This document shows, in pieces, positions 1 to 12,935 of a DNA stretch of 64,000 bases. The position numbers were made by a program, and so were the translations under genes. Position 1 is the stretch's first letter, and each line of letters begins with the position of its first letter. A model generated the notes under the pieces. That model had not been told where the DNA came from. It was given only the letters and a program-made list of their open reading frames with translations, and did no database searches. Location of the stretch: NCBI GenBank assembly GCA_965153455.1, contig OZ234497.1, positions 20,205,872-20,269,871 of the forward strand. The letters are read 5' to 3'. Source of the DNA: Sphagnum compactum. Its lineage: Eukaryota > Bryophyta > Sphagnopsida > Sphagnales.

Positions 1-148
1 ATGGGAAGTCTTCCCCTTTAAGGAAACCGCTAGAACAAAAAGTGACTGTGGCCCACTTTATGCAAAAGAGTGTAATCAGAATGGTGCCCACAAAATTCAA
101 CAAAAGAGTCATATAAAAACGTAAGTATAACAATGCCAACAAACAAGT

Positions 149-515
149 CATAGAAGAATAATCAAAACAACACCAACAAATTTTACAAGAGAAACATAGA
201 AGCATGACCAAAACAACACCAACAAATTTTACAAGAAAAACATAGAAGCATGAACAATACAACACCAACAAATTTTACAAGAAAAACATAGAAGCATGAC
301 CAAAACAACACCAACAAATTTTACAAGAAAAACATAGAAGCATGACCAAAATAACACCAACAAATTTTACAGAGAAACATAGAAGCGTGACCAAAACAAC
401 ACCAACAAATTTTACAAGAGAAACATAGAAGCGTGACCAAAACAACACCAACAAGTTTTACAAGAGAAACATATAAGCGTGACCAAAACAGCACCAACAA
501 ATTCTACAAAACAGT
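149..515. repeat. 46-bp tandem array, about 8 copies
   Basis: Units start at 149, 195, 241, 287, 333, 378, 424 and 470, a 46-bp period with one 45-bp step. Each unit carries a catagaagcatgacc-type word followed by an A-rich caacaccaacaaattt segment. The last copies drift and the array fades out after about 515. No coding potential. Confidence 0.9.
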
Positions 516-1308
516 CTTAGGAGACTAATCCAAACAGAGCAACAAAGTCCACCAAAGAATTACAGGATTGTAACCAAAATGGTATGAACAAATTTTACAA
601 AACATTCAGAAAACTTATCATCTATTTCTGTGTACGATTTCCTGCCTATTAATGTTATTCTTAAAGTCCTCCTCAGTCTCACACCCAGTCCCATCTCCTG
701 ACCCAATTTCATCCCTTATTTTTGGTTGTTGGTAATGTCTTTAAATCTGGGAATGAAATCTGAAAACTGGGGATCAGTGATGAAAATAGAGGGTTAAGTC
801 AAATTTAAAACTTTTTGTTTAAAAACGTTTGCTCATATCTTTTCATTTTCACTTGCGGGCCCTCCTTTCATTTCCATGTGGGAGTTGCTGACACTTCATG
901 GACTGCTACCTCATTTTTTCCTTTAGTTTGTTTTTTGGATTATTCGGGTTTCAAAATCACTTCTCTTCTTGAGGGAGTTTTTGCAATATTGGGACTCCTT
1001 TTCCTTGCATTTGCTTTGGGTTTCTTTATTTTCTTCTTTTCCCCTTTCATCATTGGGCAAACATCTAGTATAACTTGGTTACTGTTAACATTAGTGGAGC
1101 TCTCCTCACATATCATTATTAACTCCAAATGCTAAATTAAGATACCTCATTCCATGCTAGCAGTAGCCACCCCAAGGAAAGGCAATAGATCAACCCTAAA
1201 AAATGCATTTAGAAATTCGTCGTCAGCCAGGTGTTGAAGGGAATTCGCCAAAATAAGGATTTCAACATAATATTCTTCTACCCTTTTGTTCAAATTCTAT
1301 TTGATGAT

Positions 1309-1659
1309 TTACAAGCTCATATAAACTTGCTTATCTTTTTTAACTTTGTGATACCGTTTGTGAAGAGCTTGAGCAAACTCACGAAAGGTACACTTAGGAT
1401 GGCTATTCACAAAGTTGTGCCCCCAGTAAAAACCATGTCTCGCAACATTCACGGAATGTAAACAATTTGTGTACCCTCCTATGTGACACCATTGACTTTT
1501 GTCACTTGTTTGAACACCCATAATGTGTGTTTGGATCTGAATTCTTGGTGTATTTTGAATATTCAAAAACTTCTTGTCACCATCTAAATTTCTAGCTGCT
1601 ACTATCATTGCTGGCACAAGTGAGTACCATGGAAAATAGGAGTTCCAATTAGGTGGCAT
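1309..1659 (-). pseudogene. gag-like retroelement fragment
   Basis: A 116-codon open stretch on the minus strand. Its C-terminal part (around REFAQALHKRYHKVKKDKQVY) has the aromatic/basic pattern seen in the capsid region of plant Ty3-type gag proteins. No zinc knuckle, protease or pol sequence follows, so I read it as an isolated remnant. The family call rests on a short similarity and could be wrong. The flanks 516-1308 and 1660-3051 are AT-rich and show nothing else recognisable. Confidence 0.35.
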
Positions 1660-3051
1660 CCCTCCCCATTTTGGAAGTATTGGTGGGAGTGGAGGTTGGC
1701 CTTTCTTACTGCCCTTTCCCTTGTCTAAATTTGATGAATTGCTGGAGGAATCCTTAAGTGGTTTTCCCCCTTCACCCCTTTAGATGAATGCCTTCTAGAT
1801 GGCCTTTTTTATGAAATTCCCTAGTTGGATACATGGGAAATGGACTATTGTGACTCCCCCCCTTGTCTACCACCTAGTCCAGCTATGCTGAAGTTTATTT
1901 TCTCCATTGTTCCTAATCAGTTATTGACAATAAGGTAGTAATTTGAAATAATGGGACTTGAAATCCTAACATTTTAGGGTACATCTGGGGTCCCCATCCT
2001 GGACCTCCAATGGTGGAAAGTAAACCAACCCATAGTACTTGGCATGTTGGAACGGCTACCTCCTAGGGTTTTTTATTGGGTCTGGACTGCCTCATCTAAT
2101 CTTCCAAAATGGCCACCTCTATCATCTTCTTTTCCTTCTTCTTCACTTGAATGTAGTTCATTTCCATGTCCTCTCTAGAATCAAACTAGTGTGATGTTGT
2201 AGCCCAATGAATATACAAAGGTGTATTTTGTGTATTTAAAAATATATAATTTGATATATTATGATTTACAAAAAATGATCACATTTTCAACTAAATTTGT
2301 TGTAAAACCAAACTAAATGTTATTCGCATGGAAGGATGAAGATTGCAATAGTCACAAACTTGTTGTAGTGTAGCTGCAAATATGACCAACAAAAGAAATA
2401 GTTGCAAAAATGTCCAAAGGTAGTCGCAAATAACTAATAATTGCATGTAGTTACAAATAAAATGGTTACATTTTTATACCAGTGTAAAATAATAAACATT
2501 TTATTAAATAAAGCTAAGAATTTATAAAACCAATTACAAACTACACCAATCCTTTTCCCCATTATCTAGAGTGTAGAAAATTTATTGCAAATTCAAAGAA
2601 AAGTTGTTAGAATGCACCTACATAGCTATAGTAAAAAAATCACAACAACAATATGTTTCATGTTTGATTAGTTTTCATGTGCAACTTTTGAAAGAAGTTT
2701 TATGATAACCCATCCATATGTCTACACATTTCATGAACTAGACAAAATTTTGTGATCTATAAAAAACCTGAATTTATTTCTAGTGTATAAAAAATCCTTC
2801 ATATACTAATGATATTCATAGTGAAAAAAAACCAATTATTATAAGCAAAATTGAAATGCCAAAATTCCTATTGAAGGAATAAGGTTACATGGAATGTGAA
2901 AGTAGCCCATGATATATAACTTTCAAGTATTTCTACATGTCTCATGATTCAAGAAGTTGTTAACTATCAACTAGGATTTGCAAAATTGTTTCCTCTTTTT
3001 CATGTTCCAAAATATAAATAAAAAAAGAGCCTTTGCATTTGTGGGCTAACA

Positions 3052-3872
3052 TGTCGCAACCCCACTTTGTCCAAGTGTGGGGGTTAAGCCCAACACTTGG
3101 AAAAGTTGGAGGTTTGGAGTCCTCCGGGACTCCCGAATGTTCAGAGCTCGACAGCAAGGGGCAAAACACCTCGCATTGGGGTGTTCTTGGTGTCATTGGA
3201 AAGGTCTTGAAACGTAGATATCGAAAATGGCCTCGCATTGGCCATTTGGACATCTGCAGCCCAAGTTATGGGCAAAAGAAGGGCCAGGAGTCAAACTGGC
3301 AGTTTGACTCCCGACCACTAAAAGTCGGGAATCGACCTTTTCCCGACGTCGCCTCAGGGAGTGCGACATGGCGTTGAAAAGATCTCGACGAGGGCTACAA
3401 CTTTGGTTCAGACCTCGTCACGATCGGACTTCGGAGTCGGGAGTTATGACCGTTCAAAGTCCCGGGAGTCCCGCCGGGACAATTTCGAGACTCCATTTCG
3501 GGAGTCCCAACAAAATGTGCCATTTGGATGTAGCCTCCGTGGTGAGCTGCAGAGATAACTATAAGGGGGAAGGTGGTGGCTTCCCCCAAGTCCTGGCCGT
3601 GGTGAGTCAAGTAGTCCAAAGTGCCCGTGGCTTGTCCCAACACCCAAGGGTGTTCCCGAATGTGAACTAACCCATTTGTGGTTGGTTTTGGATGCAGATT
3701 CGTGCTTGATCTACTAGTCCATCTTCCTAGTCTAATCCCGGGGCTTCCAACTCGACCCTCTACCCCTTTCTAGAGTTGGAAGTCGGGAGCGTGCCCCTTT
3801 GGTCCCCACTTTTCGCAACTTCACATTGGTGAACCCTCAAGTGGGTTCACCCCGGGACCAAGGAGCGCGTCA
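3052..3872 (+). mobile_element. Solo LTR, copy 1
   Basis: An 821-bp block starting TGTCGCAAC and ending GCGTCA, flanked on both sides by the 5-bp direct repeat TAACA (3047-3051 and 3873-3877). A second member of the family lies at 44367-45282 with the same ends and a different 5-bp duplication. The two copies share long stretches, for example around 3560-3610 and 44960-45010. TG...CA ends, a 5-bp target duplication and no internal region are the signature of a solo LTR left by LTR-LTR recombination. The short reading frames inside it are not genes. Confidence 0.85.
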
Positions 3873-6800
3873 TAACATGGACATGGAATATTTGGTATAG
3901 AGCACCAAACAAAAGTAGCAAAATGCAAATGGGGAGGTCTCCAACAACACAAAAGTTCAAAAGTTTTTCCTCTTCTTATGGTACCAATAGCCTCAAAACA
4001 ATTAGCCTTTAATTTCCCAATCATAATCCCCACCCATTTTGGAAAATTTCTTTGCATGTAAACATAAAACAAGGAAGTAGTACTCACCATTGGATGGATC
4101 ATCAACAACAACTACAAAATTGTCACCTTAACAAATGGAATTAGCCAGTTGTTGACCATCATTCCCCAAGCAATTTCATAATTATCCATCATTTCCCTTG
4201 TTCTTGTTCATTTTGTAAGTACCAACTTGATGGTCTTCCAAAGCAACCTAATTGTTTAAGATTGTCGTAATCCTCCTCTTCACCTCCATCAATGCATGTT
4301 GGGAAAAAACATGACAATTCTCACATGAAAAGTAGCTATGAATCTAGATAGTCTAGAGTGATGAGATGGAATGCATTTTGTGAGAAATAATTATTGTCAC
4401 ACATCCATACGGTTGTCTTTTATCCACATCTATGATCTTCACCTCCCAAAAGGCTCGCAATGACATCAACATGTGAATTGATAGGTCCAGCTTATTCCTT
4501 TGCAAAAGCTTCTCTCAAGAACTTTATCACATCTCAGGCATTCTGAAAAGGAACTACATTCAATCTATTGATAGTTCCTTTGGAGTTTCTTTTGGCAATT
4601 ACCTTTGCCTCTTCATGTTCCCTTTTCCCATAACTTGACCCCAAAAAATTCCACAACATCCTACAACCCTAAGGAGTATGTGGACTTACTAATTCTAACG
4701 GTAACAAGTTACATTGTATCAACATTGGGCAAATTTCAACTCCCCATTGCAACTTCATTATAAACCTAATGCTCTGCTAGATAGACACTTAAGGCTTGCA
4801 AATATCCCCAATGTAATTCACAACAACGTTGGACAAACAAAGCGTCATGATCTCTATCATCTAAAATATAATAATGATACTCTTTTTATAATTATTTTGT
4901 TATCAAGATTTGCTAGATAGTTTGGATTACATGACAATAGGTAATATGTACAATTATGCAATCTAGAAAGAGAACTAGTGCTTCTTTTAGATTTTATTAC
5001 ATAAAAAAATAGTTTTCTGCAAAGTCAATCACAAAAAGGACCACATCCTTGGGAAAGGTAAGAAAGCATTTTTTGAATTTCTTATCTTGTCATCTAGATA
5101 CAAAGTTGTGAGTAAAAAAGACCTTTAATTTGGACTTTAGTAAGGAATGAAATCACAAGATTAAATCTAGAATGGTTCAAGTTCAGTGACCTTTTTCTCT
5201 TCCCTTGTTTGTGTAAGTCCAACTACAACTACCTAGAAGCAATTCCAATCCATGAGGTGGCCATTGCCAACTTCTTCTTAAGGCCATAACTTTATGTTTT
5301 GAACCCCACAATCTAGGCAGTCACCATACAAACAACCAAGATTATGCCATTCATGTAATGGAGCTTTAAAACATAAATAGAGTCCCAAAGAGATGTGAGA
5401 CCATCAAAAGAATATAAATGACTTTCACATTCACTTTTAAAACCACATATATCACATGTATAGACACAAGACACATGGACACTCTTCCTTTTGTGCACAT
5501 GTTATTGAATCCTTTGTGGAGATCTTTCATTTTTGCACATGATATTTGCTATAATGGGTGTTTTATTCTTTGAATCTACCAATAAACCATGCTTTAAACA
5601 TTCAAAAGTTATGAACCTTATTGTGATGGAAGGATGTTGCTTGAAAAATCTAGAATAAAACTCAAGTTGCATCAATGAATGTTTCATTAGTTCCTTTCTA
5701 AAATGTTATGTACAATCAATATAAAGTTCAAACACATGTATCACAATAGACTTTCCAAAAAGTAAGGAGTTAAAAAGGATACAAAGAAAAGACAAGGACT
5801 ATGAACCCATGATCATGCACTGCCCAAGGAATAAATAAATATCCAACATTATGAAGTCTAACATATAAGGATTGGTAATTTTCAAGCTTTGACAAACTAG
5901 GACATTTTAACCATTTTTTCCAAGACCCAATGTTAGCCCTTGTTCACCACTATCGTTCTCCAAGGTTTCATTATTAGTTATTTTCTCAATTATTAATATT
6001 TTAGGATAGGTAAAGGGTGTTATTAGGAAATTTTAGCCCATATAAGCTTTCCAAGTTGGTCAAAGCTTGTTAATTCAACTTTTGATAATCATGCAATTTA
6101 AAAATTGGATAACTTTAATTGTAGTATAGGTTGTAGGGTGTTCCATCATTTTGCATTTTCAAGTTAATGGGTTCATTCACACACATTCGCGTTGCTCAAA
6201 CCTAATTAAACCTTGAATCAATGAAATTGAATTAGTTACTACATGGGTTATTCACTTTCAAAGTTGAACATTATAATATCATGTTCGTTTATGGGTATTA
6301 ACCTTTAGCGTTAGCATTTTGATACAAGGTTCCAACGGTTTAAACCTATGACCTCGTTGAAGCATAAAAATCGAAACATAAGCATGTTTTGGGCATGATA
6401 GGTAAAATGAAAGAATTAATGGACTAGTTGGTTTTATATGAGTCATCATCAAGATGGCAAAAGCCTTAAAAGGAACTCAAGAAGAGGTTTATTTAATAAT
6501 CCCTATATACAACATGAAATCATAGTTGAATAGAATGTTCAAGCAAATAAATAGGTAACATGAGCTTCTCCTCATGTTACTATAAATTCCTATAGGGTAT
6601 ACAATGCCATGGCCATCATGTCCTTAAACCATAACCTAATAGATATTCATTATATTTGTAAGAACCTCATGATATGATGGACAGTGCGCGTAAACAGTTT
6701 CGCTTTACTATCATCCGGAATCTAGAACAATGGACCATGTAACCATCAATAGTGGCCTAATCCATGTTCTGCACACCACATTAGAACAACAGCTTCATCC

Positions 6801-9800
6801 CCTTGGTAGATGCCTTCATACAAAATCTTTGGATTACCATTTACAATAGGTTCGACCTCTAACACAAAAACAAGGGAGCATGCATTGCCACCCAACCTCT
6901 GGTGCCATAGTTTGGTGATGCGCTCAAACTTTAATCAAGGGTGTGTTTTTCGTTTCACCGATTCTTCATGTTCAACCAATTGTATCAAATTTAAATCAAA
7001 AGGTGACTCATGCCCTTCGTCATTCAATGGTGCAAGTCAAGGTTCACACTTTTCGAAATAATTCACCATGCTAACAAACTAATTATTCCATGAGATTTTG
7101 TAACTTTCAGTATAATTGTGATTAGGGTTAGGAGGTTTGGTTGACGGCCTCAACAATGGTAACCAAGCAAAATGCCTAGTTTTGACCAAATTGATGAAAA
7201 ACATAGATTGAACGGTAAATTAGGTGTGATGGAAATCTTGTGGTAGGAAACTTTTCTTTTAATTTGACTATGTACCACATAAATAAATAGTACATGGGAG
7301 ATTTAATAGTAATATGTATTAGATGAGTGAATAATACATGGGTTGGAGGGAAGTTTACTAATGTTTTAGACTTGATTTAGCCAAAGAACAACCAAAAGAT
7401 GGTATTTCTTATTATCGATAAATTATCCTAAAGGTTAGTTACTTTAAAAGGATTAAGATGAAAATTTAGGATGTTGGGCTAAGCGAATAAAATTGGCAAT
7501 GATCAAGATCAAAGCCCATCAAGATAACCAAGATAAGAAAAATGATGAATTCCCCAAACTCATTGGTCATGAAGATTATTATCCTATTTTGAATGGAGGA
7601 CAGAAACATTTTTAGTGTTTTCATTGAATACAAAGATTATCCTCTTAATTATCATTAGAGAATGAAATCATCTTCAAGTCCCATTGGTTCATGAAAGGAA
7701 AATAGGCAATTGATTAGAAGGAGGGATTTCCAAGAACTCTAATTGGCTAAAGGAAACAGGTTCAAAGAAAGTTTTATGGGTGGTTCGTTGAATCTATGAT
7801 GTCTTGCTTGTGTTGAAGGAGAGGACTTATAATTTAGAGAAGAGTTTTGGCAAGAAAGAGGAGTTAAATTGAAGAGGAGGAAGAAATGTTATGATAGAAC
7901 AAATTTTTTTTTGCTTGAAAATAGTCTTTGGACTTTTTGTTCTAAATTCAAAATCTCATGAGTCCAAAAATTAATTAGTTTAAAAATTGAAAAAATGTTA
8001 AATTAATACTCAATGCATTTTCGTACAAAATTTCAACCTTATTGAACTTTTTGTTAAAAAGATATAATTATTGGAAGTAAAAGGGGTTTATTATGAATCC
8101 ATCTTAGATGTAATCTCTGGATATTTTGTTCTAAATTCAAAATCTTCTAACTAAAATAAAAAATTTGTTTAAGATTTGAAATAATGTTAGATTAGTATTT
8201 AAAACATCTTCACACAAAATTTCAGCTTCATCAACCTTTTTGTTGGAGAAATATAATTGTTGGAGGTGTAGAGAGGTTTTGTTGTCGTTCTTTTTCCCAA
8301 TGTTGTCAAATTAGTTCTTGGGTTTTTAAGCATATCTCTTGAATGTAAAAATAAAAACATATGACATTTTGAATGAATGTTGTCTCTGAAATCAATTCCC
8401 AACAACCCTATGTATGTTAGTTTTGAAGGTTGTATAAAAACATTATGGCAATTGGAATGAGTGGGGGATCAAACTGTCAAAAACGGTGAATTTTCAACTA
8501 GAACACAACACAAAACTTCTTCACATCTTGTTATGGTAAGTACATTGATTTTCTCAACATCTTTTGGTACTAATTAAATGTACACACAACACCATAGGTT
8601 CCTTAGGTGATTCATTACCTTGCATTGAATCACATCTTAACTTGTTAAAATACGACTACGTAGTAATTCCGCGCCCAAATGAATTTTGTGAGTTGCATGT
8701 CGTTAAGTTGAAAGGTGTGCAAAGATTTCTCACACCCAAGTCCTTCACAAAAGATATAATAGAATATGATTATATAGTATTTATCAAAACCACTATCATT
8801 TAAGGAATCTATAATAAAATTGTGGGCATGATCTACCTTTTCTTAAGACAATAGTACCCTAAAATGACAACATAATAGGACTATGAATTAGCTTATTGTT
8901 TTCTACCAAGTCCATAATCATATCTAGATTCAAAAAGAGGATTACAAATTAAAACCACATGTTTGTGTTCAATAATGAGTAGGAAAAGAAGGTGCAACAA
9001 AGGATAAATAAAAACCTTATAATCTTGACATTTTCAATCACTTGTAAATTAAGAAAAAATGGTGTTTAAACTATAAAATAAAAGTTCAAATTTTTTTAAT
9101 GTTAACTCAACTTAACAAAACTAAACAACGAATTCCCATTAAATTACAAATGCAGGGATGATGGTTGTTTACTTGTTTTGGAATTTTTTTTAAAAAAAAG
9201 ATTGTGATGGCAAATATAATGATAAGTAGTCAAAATTCCACATCTACATCCTAGTTCTAATGATGCATCAAATCTTGTGAAATAATATCACCTCCAAAAA
9301 CAACACATTCAAATTATTTTTTTTGCAAAACAAAACAATTCATGTCTTGTAATTGTTTCACTTAATTTAATTTTTTAAATAGTTATTTGAAATTTCAAAA
9401 GTTTCAACAATTCACAAGAATGTTTGGAAATTAATATTTTTTAAAAATTTGACACACAAAGTTTATAATGGTCATACAATTTGACCTATATGAATTCAAG
9501 TTTTTTTAAATGGTTTTCAAAATTTAGTAAACCCTAACCAAAATGCATGTGTAGCCTTAGGTTTGATTTGCACGTTCAACACATTTGTTTTGAAAACAAT
9601 TTCAAATGCATAAAGACCTTTCCTATCATAAAGTCCAATAGTAAGCAATAAAAGAAATTAAACTATTTCATAGGATGTGCTTCACACAACTAAAAATAAT
9701 AAAGGGTAAAAACATAGTCAAAGGAGCGACCCAAGTGAATGGACACTCCTTAAAATTACATTTTTTTCTGTTTAAAAAATCATAAATGAAGCATAATAGT

Positions 9801-9869
9801 TTGGATTTTCATATTGTTTTGGGAATATTCTCCATTAATTGCAAATTTTACATGCTTAAAATTTGACAC
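3873..9869. other. AT-rich intergenic DNA, no gene recognised
   Basis: About 6 kb with stop codons in all frames and no exon-like, protein-like or RNA-like signal that I could support. Short open stretches (for example 3821-4111 on the minus strand and 6810-7061 on the plus strand) have no recognisable motif. Probably decayed transposon DNA. Confidence 0.5.
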
Positions 9870-10200
9870 AAATCAAAAGAAAGTTGCATGTTCAAAACAT
9901 TCAAACCTCGATAATGGACAATTTTTGATTTTTTCAAACAAGTTTCGAGTGTACCTTTTGAATAAGACCAAGCCGTTCATGTGGTGGAGGAACCACTCTG
10001 TCGCCTTGTGGTAAGCATCGGACGAGGTGATTGTCCCTCCATGAGTAGCGTTTAGACCGTTGTTGTATGCGATCTCGATGGCTTGATGTAACTTGGGGAG
10101 GGAATTCCCCATGCTGAAGAAACCTCAAAGTGTCCAAGTCCTCCCATGTATCCAAAATGGGATGTTCAACCAGGTTACATTATAGTAGTGTAAGATAACT
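9870..10200 (-). pseudogene. Integrase N-terminal remnant
   Basis: Two overlapping open frames on the minus strand (9934-10155 and 9873-10112) carry the region that follows RNase H in Ty3 polyproteins: a linker, a basic segment (HRDRIQQRSKRYSW) and then the VVPPP-x-ER pattern that precedes the zinc-binding histidines of integrase. The frame changes within the block. The integrase DDE core is absent. The coding homology ends near 9870, which marks the truncation point of the element. Confidence 0.7.
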
Positions 10201-10720
10201 AGATGCATAAAATACATGTACAACCGGAATCTGGTCGAAATCTTGCCTGGCTTCTGAGAAATCTTGAAAGGTAGGGAGGGGTCTCCGCGACACGGTATCC
10301 GCGTTCTGATGTGTAATACCAGGTTGGTGAATAACCTTGAACTCATACTCCTGAAGTATAAGTGCCCAACGAGCTAACTTACCAGTATGCTTGTCATTGG
10401 TCATCAACCACTTGATAGGCTGGTGGTCGGTATACAAAATGAACTCAGTACCATAAAGATAGGGCCTGAAATGTATGATGACCCATACAACAGCAAGACA
10501 CTCCCCCTTGTATGAAGAGTAGTTGCTCTCAGCCTTGTTGTTGCTTCGGGATGCATAGGCAATAACTTGCCTTCCTCATCAAGTTGGCCAAGAATAGCAC
10601 CAATACCAAGAGCACTCCAGTTAGTGTGTAGAATGAAAACCTTGCTGAAATCAGGTCTTCTCAGAATGGGGAACTCTGAAAGCTTTTCCTTGAGTGTGTT
10701 GAAAGCTTCCTGAGCCTCTT
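10200..10720 (-). pseudogene. RNase H domain remnant of the Ty3 element
   Basis: The minus strand carries the RNase H region of Ty3 pol, with a LHTNWSALGIGAILGQ stretch and further on YTDHQPIKWLMTN and the KVIHQPGITHQNADTVSR end. In active enzymes the first motif normally has an aspartate where this copy has asparagine (TNWS), so a catalytic acid appears lost. A frameshift around 10540-10580 separates the two halves. It follows the reverse transcriptase directly. Confidence 0.85.
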
Positions 10721-11758
10721 CACTCCATGTCCAAGCAACATCCTTCTTTAACAATGCATAAAGAGGATGAGCAATAGTATTGAAGTCTTGGACATAAATC
10801 CTATAGTAATTACATAGTCCGATGAAGCTCCTCGAAGTGTGAACATCAGTAGGATCGGGCATCTCCAAAATGGCTACTACTTTGGCCTAATGAGCCATAA
10901 TACCATTTAGCGAAATTTTGTGTCCAAAGCAGACTACTGAGGTGGCAGCAAACTCACACTTTTTAGGATAGATTTTCATATTGACTTTGTGGAGCCTCTT
11001 AAATAACTCCTCAAGATGAGCCAAGTGCTGTAGGAGTCCCTTGCTATGCACTAGGACATCATCTATGTAGCATTTCAGGAAATTTGACCCTTCGAGAAAC
11101 GGTCCATGATTCGCTGAAAGAAGATAGGTGCATTCTTCAATCCAAAAGGCATTACAAGCCATTCCCATAACTTGTTGCTTCCATGGAATGTCGTTTTCTT
11201 GCGTTCTTTTGCAACGAGCATAATCTAGTTGAAGCCTTGCCTCAGATCCACAATTGTGAAGATGTTTGAGTCTCCAATGCTATCAAACAATTTTTCAGGG
11301 ATGGGCATGGGGTACCTATCCTGAGGTGTAACCAGGTTCAAAGGCCTATAATCCCCACACATCCTTTTCTTAGTCCATAATCCAACTGAATCCTTCTTTA
11401 TTGGCATTACTGTAGCGGCTACGAAATTAGAATTTGATGGTTGAATGAGACCAGCCTCATGGAGCTCTTTGCATCTTTCATCTACCGTTTCCCACTCATG
11501 TTTGCTCAACCTATGCCTCCTCCGATAGATGGGTGTCTCATCTGTAAGGTCTATAGAGAATTGCATGGTCTTACACCTACCTAAGTCTTTCATTGAGAAT
11601 GTGAACATATTCTCATGCTTAATTAACAAGTCTATGACGTGGTCTCTCTCCTTCTTGGTGAGTTGGTTCCCCATAACAAAAGGATAGTTGGAAACACATG
11701 GAATGGAGTTGGAAAGTGTGTTTGAAGAACCTGGTGTATTGGGTTCTCCACTATCCAA
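10720..11758 (-). pseudogene. Reverse transcriptase domain remnant of the Ty3 element
   Basis: The minus strand holds the N-terminal RT fingers with GDYRPLN and FTIVDLRQGFN (11225-11758), then the palm with the catalytic YIDDVLV (YIDD codons at 11058-11069), then the connection region leading to RNase H. Breaks: an in-frame TAG directly after RQGFN near 11222, a frameshift shortly before the YIDD box, and a stop near 10887. The family is Ty3/gypsy because RT follows protease and precedes RNase H and integrase. Confidence 0.9.
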
Positions 11759-11979
11759 TTACGCAGATTCATAAAAGGTTATAATTGTTTCTCTAAAAGC
11801 TGATGTACTTCCAAGTGTATCAGAAATAACTTGAGTAAAATTACATGGTACCTCCTCCCCCCAACACTAAGAGTGAAATGTAGAATGTTGGAGATAGGCA
11901 AGTGTACTTGGTCAGGGTGCCATGTAGTTGCATCGCCAGAGCTGCAAGTTGATTGAATCAATGTTGGTGTTGTGTACAT

Positions 11980-12935
11980 TTGAAAGAGTACACATGTTAC
12001 CAATAACCATGTAAGGGAGTTCATGTCCATGCCTCTCCCTAGTAGAGTGTTATGCTCCAATCTAATCACCTTGGTGTGACTAGAAGTGCCAGTTTGGAAC
12101 CCCATAGCCCTTTCTCTTTCTTTTGGGCTTGGTTCATCCCAAGTGGCTGAAGAATGACAATACACCAGACCTGGTCCATCTCCCTGAAAGGCGTGTGCTC
12201 CTGGGAAGGAGACAAAGGTGGGCCAAGCACCTCTTGGTTTTCCTATCGTGTTCGCAGGAAACCAAGGAGGTTTCTCTTGCCTTGTAACTGGTTGGCAAGA
12301 GCTCTGATCATCCAATATCTGAGAAACCTGCAGGTTGGGGTCTCTAATGGTGTATCTAAGAGCCAACTGCAAAACTGAAAGTGGTGTAAGGTTGGTCCAC
12401 CAATTGCGCAGCCGGTGTGCATAGGAACAGCATTGTGCCGCATCAAGTAGGAGCGGCTCTCCAAGGTAATGTTTGACTAGCGTGTAGTGCTCCTAGACTT
12501 TCTCCCTATGGTCAAGCTAAGAAAGGGTGTTCTCAATTACATAACCAAGCGTAGGGGAAATGGATTGAGCCCAGGTGATCAATCGTACCATGTCCATGAA
12601 GAGATTAGATCTTGTGTCACTCAAGCCTTCTCCAAATCCAGCCGCTGAAAATCCTTGACACTCCCAACCTGAAATGATGAAGTCCATGGGGCCAAGTAAT
12701 TTCATATGCTTCTTCTGAATTGTATGTCACAGGGCAAGAAAGTGAAACTGGCCTTCCATGCGGTGGTTGTAAATTGTTGTGGAAATCTGGCTATGAGCTC
12801 CATCATTCTCGATGCCGCCACTTGCCTTGCAATAGGATCAATGTCTACGTAAAAATACCTCCGAACCACCATCCCTGAATGTAGTGGGGCTTCGAGACCT
12901 ATACTAATACCACCAAAGAGCTCTAGTAATGTAAT
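11980..12935 (-). pseudogene. C5 cytosine DNA methyltransferase domain inside the Ty3 polyprotein
   Basis: Between protease and reverse transcriptase the minus strand encodes a C5 cytosine methyltransferase. In order: motif I, the SAM-binding loop LLELFGGISI (12900-12929); an acidic YVDIDP just after it; motif IV GWECQGFS (12646-12669) with the catalytic cysteine; motif VI VIENT (12526-12540); motif VIII RLRNWW (12397-12414); a variable stretch where a target-recognition domain would sit; and a C-terminal block with ERERAMGF and LLGRGMD (about 12030-12110). The linear I-to-X order resembles DNMT3/DNMT1, not the permuted plant DRM enzymes. The usual proline before the catalytic cysteine is glutamate here. 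This copy is broken: a frameshift near 12705, TAG at 12517-12519 and TAG at 12493-12495. A second frameshift at the C6 run 11857-11862 lies just downstream of the domain. No separate promoter or start is visible, so it was probably a polyprotein domain. Confidence 0.88.

Noticed and set aside
3033-3670. Several overlapping open frames of 65-114 codons
   Set aside because: All lie inside the solo LTR and on both strands at once. None has domain features.
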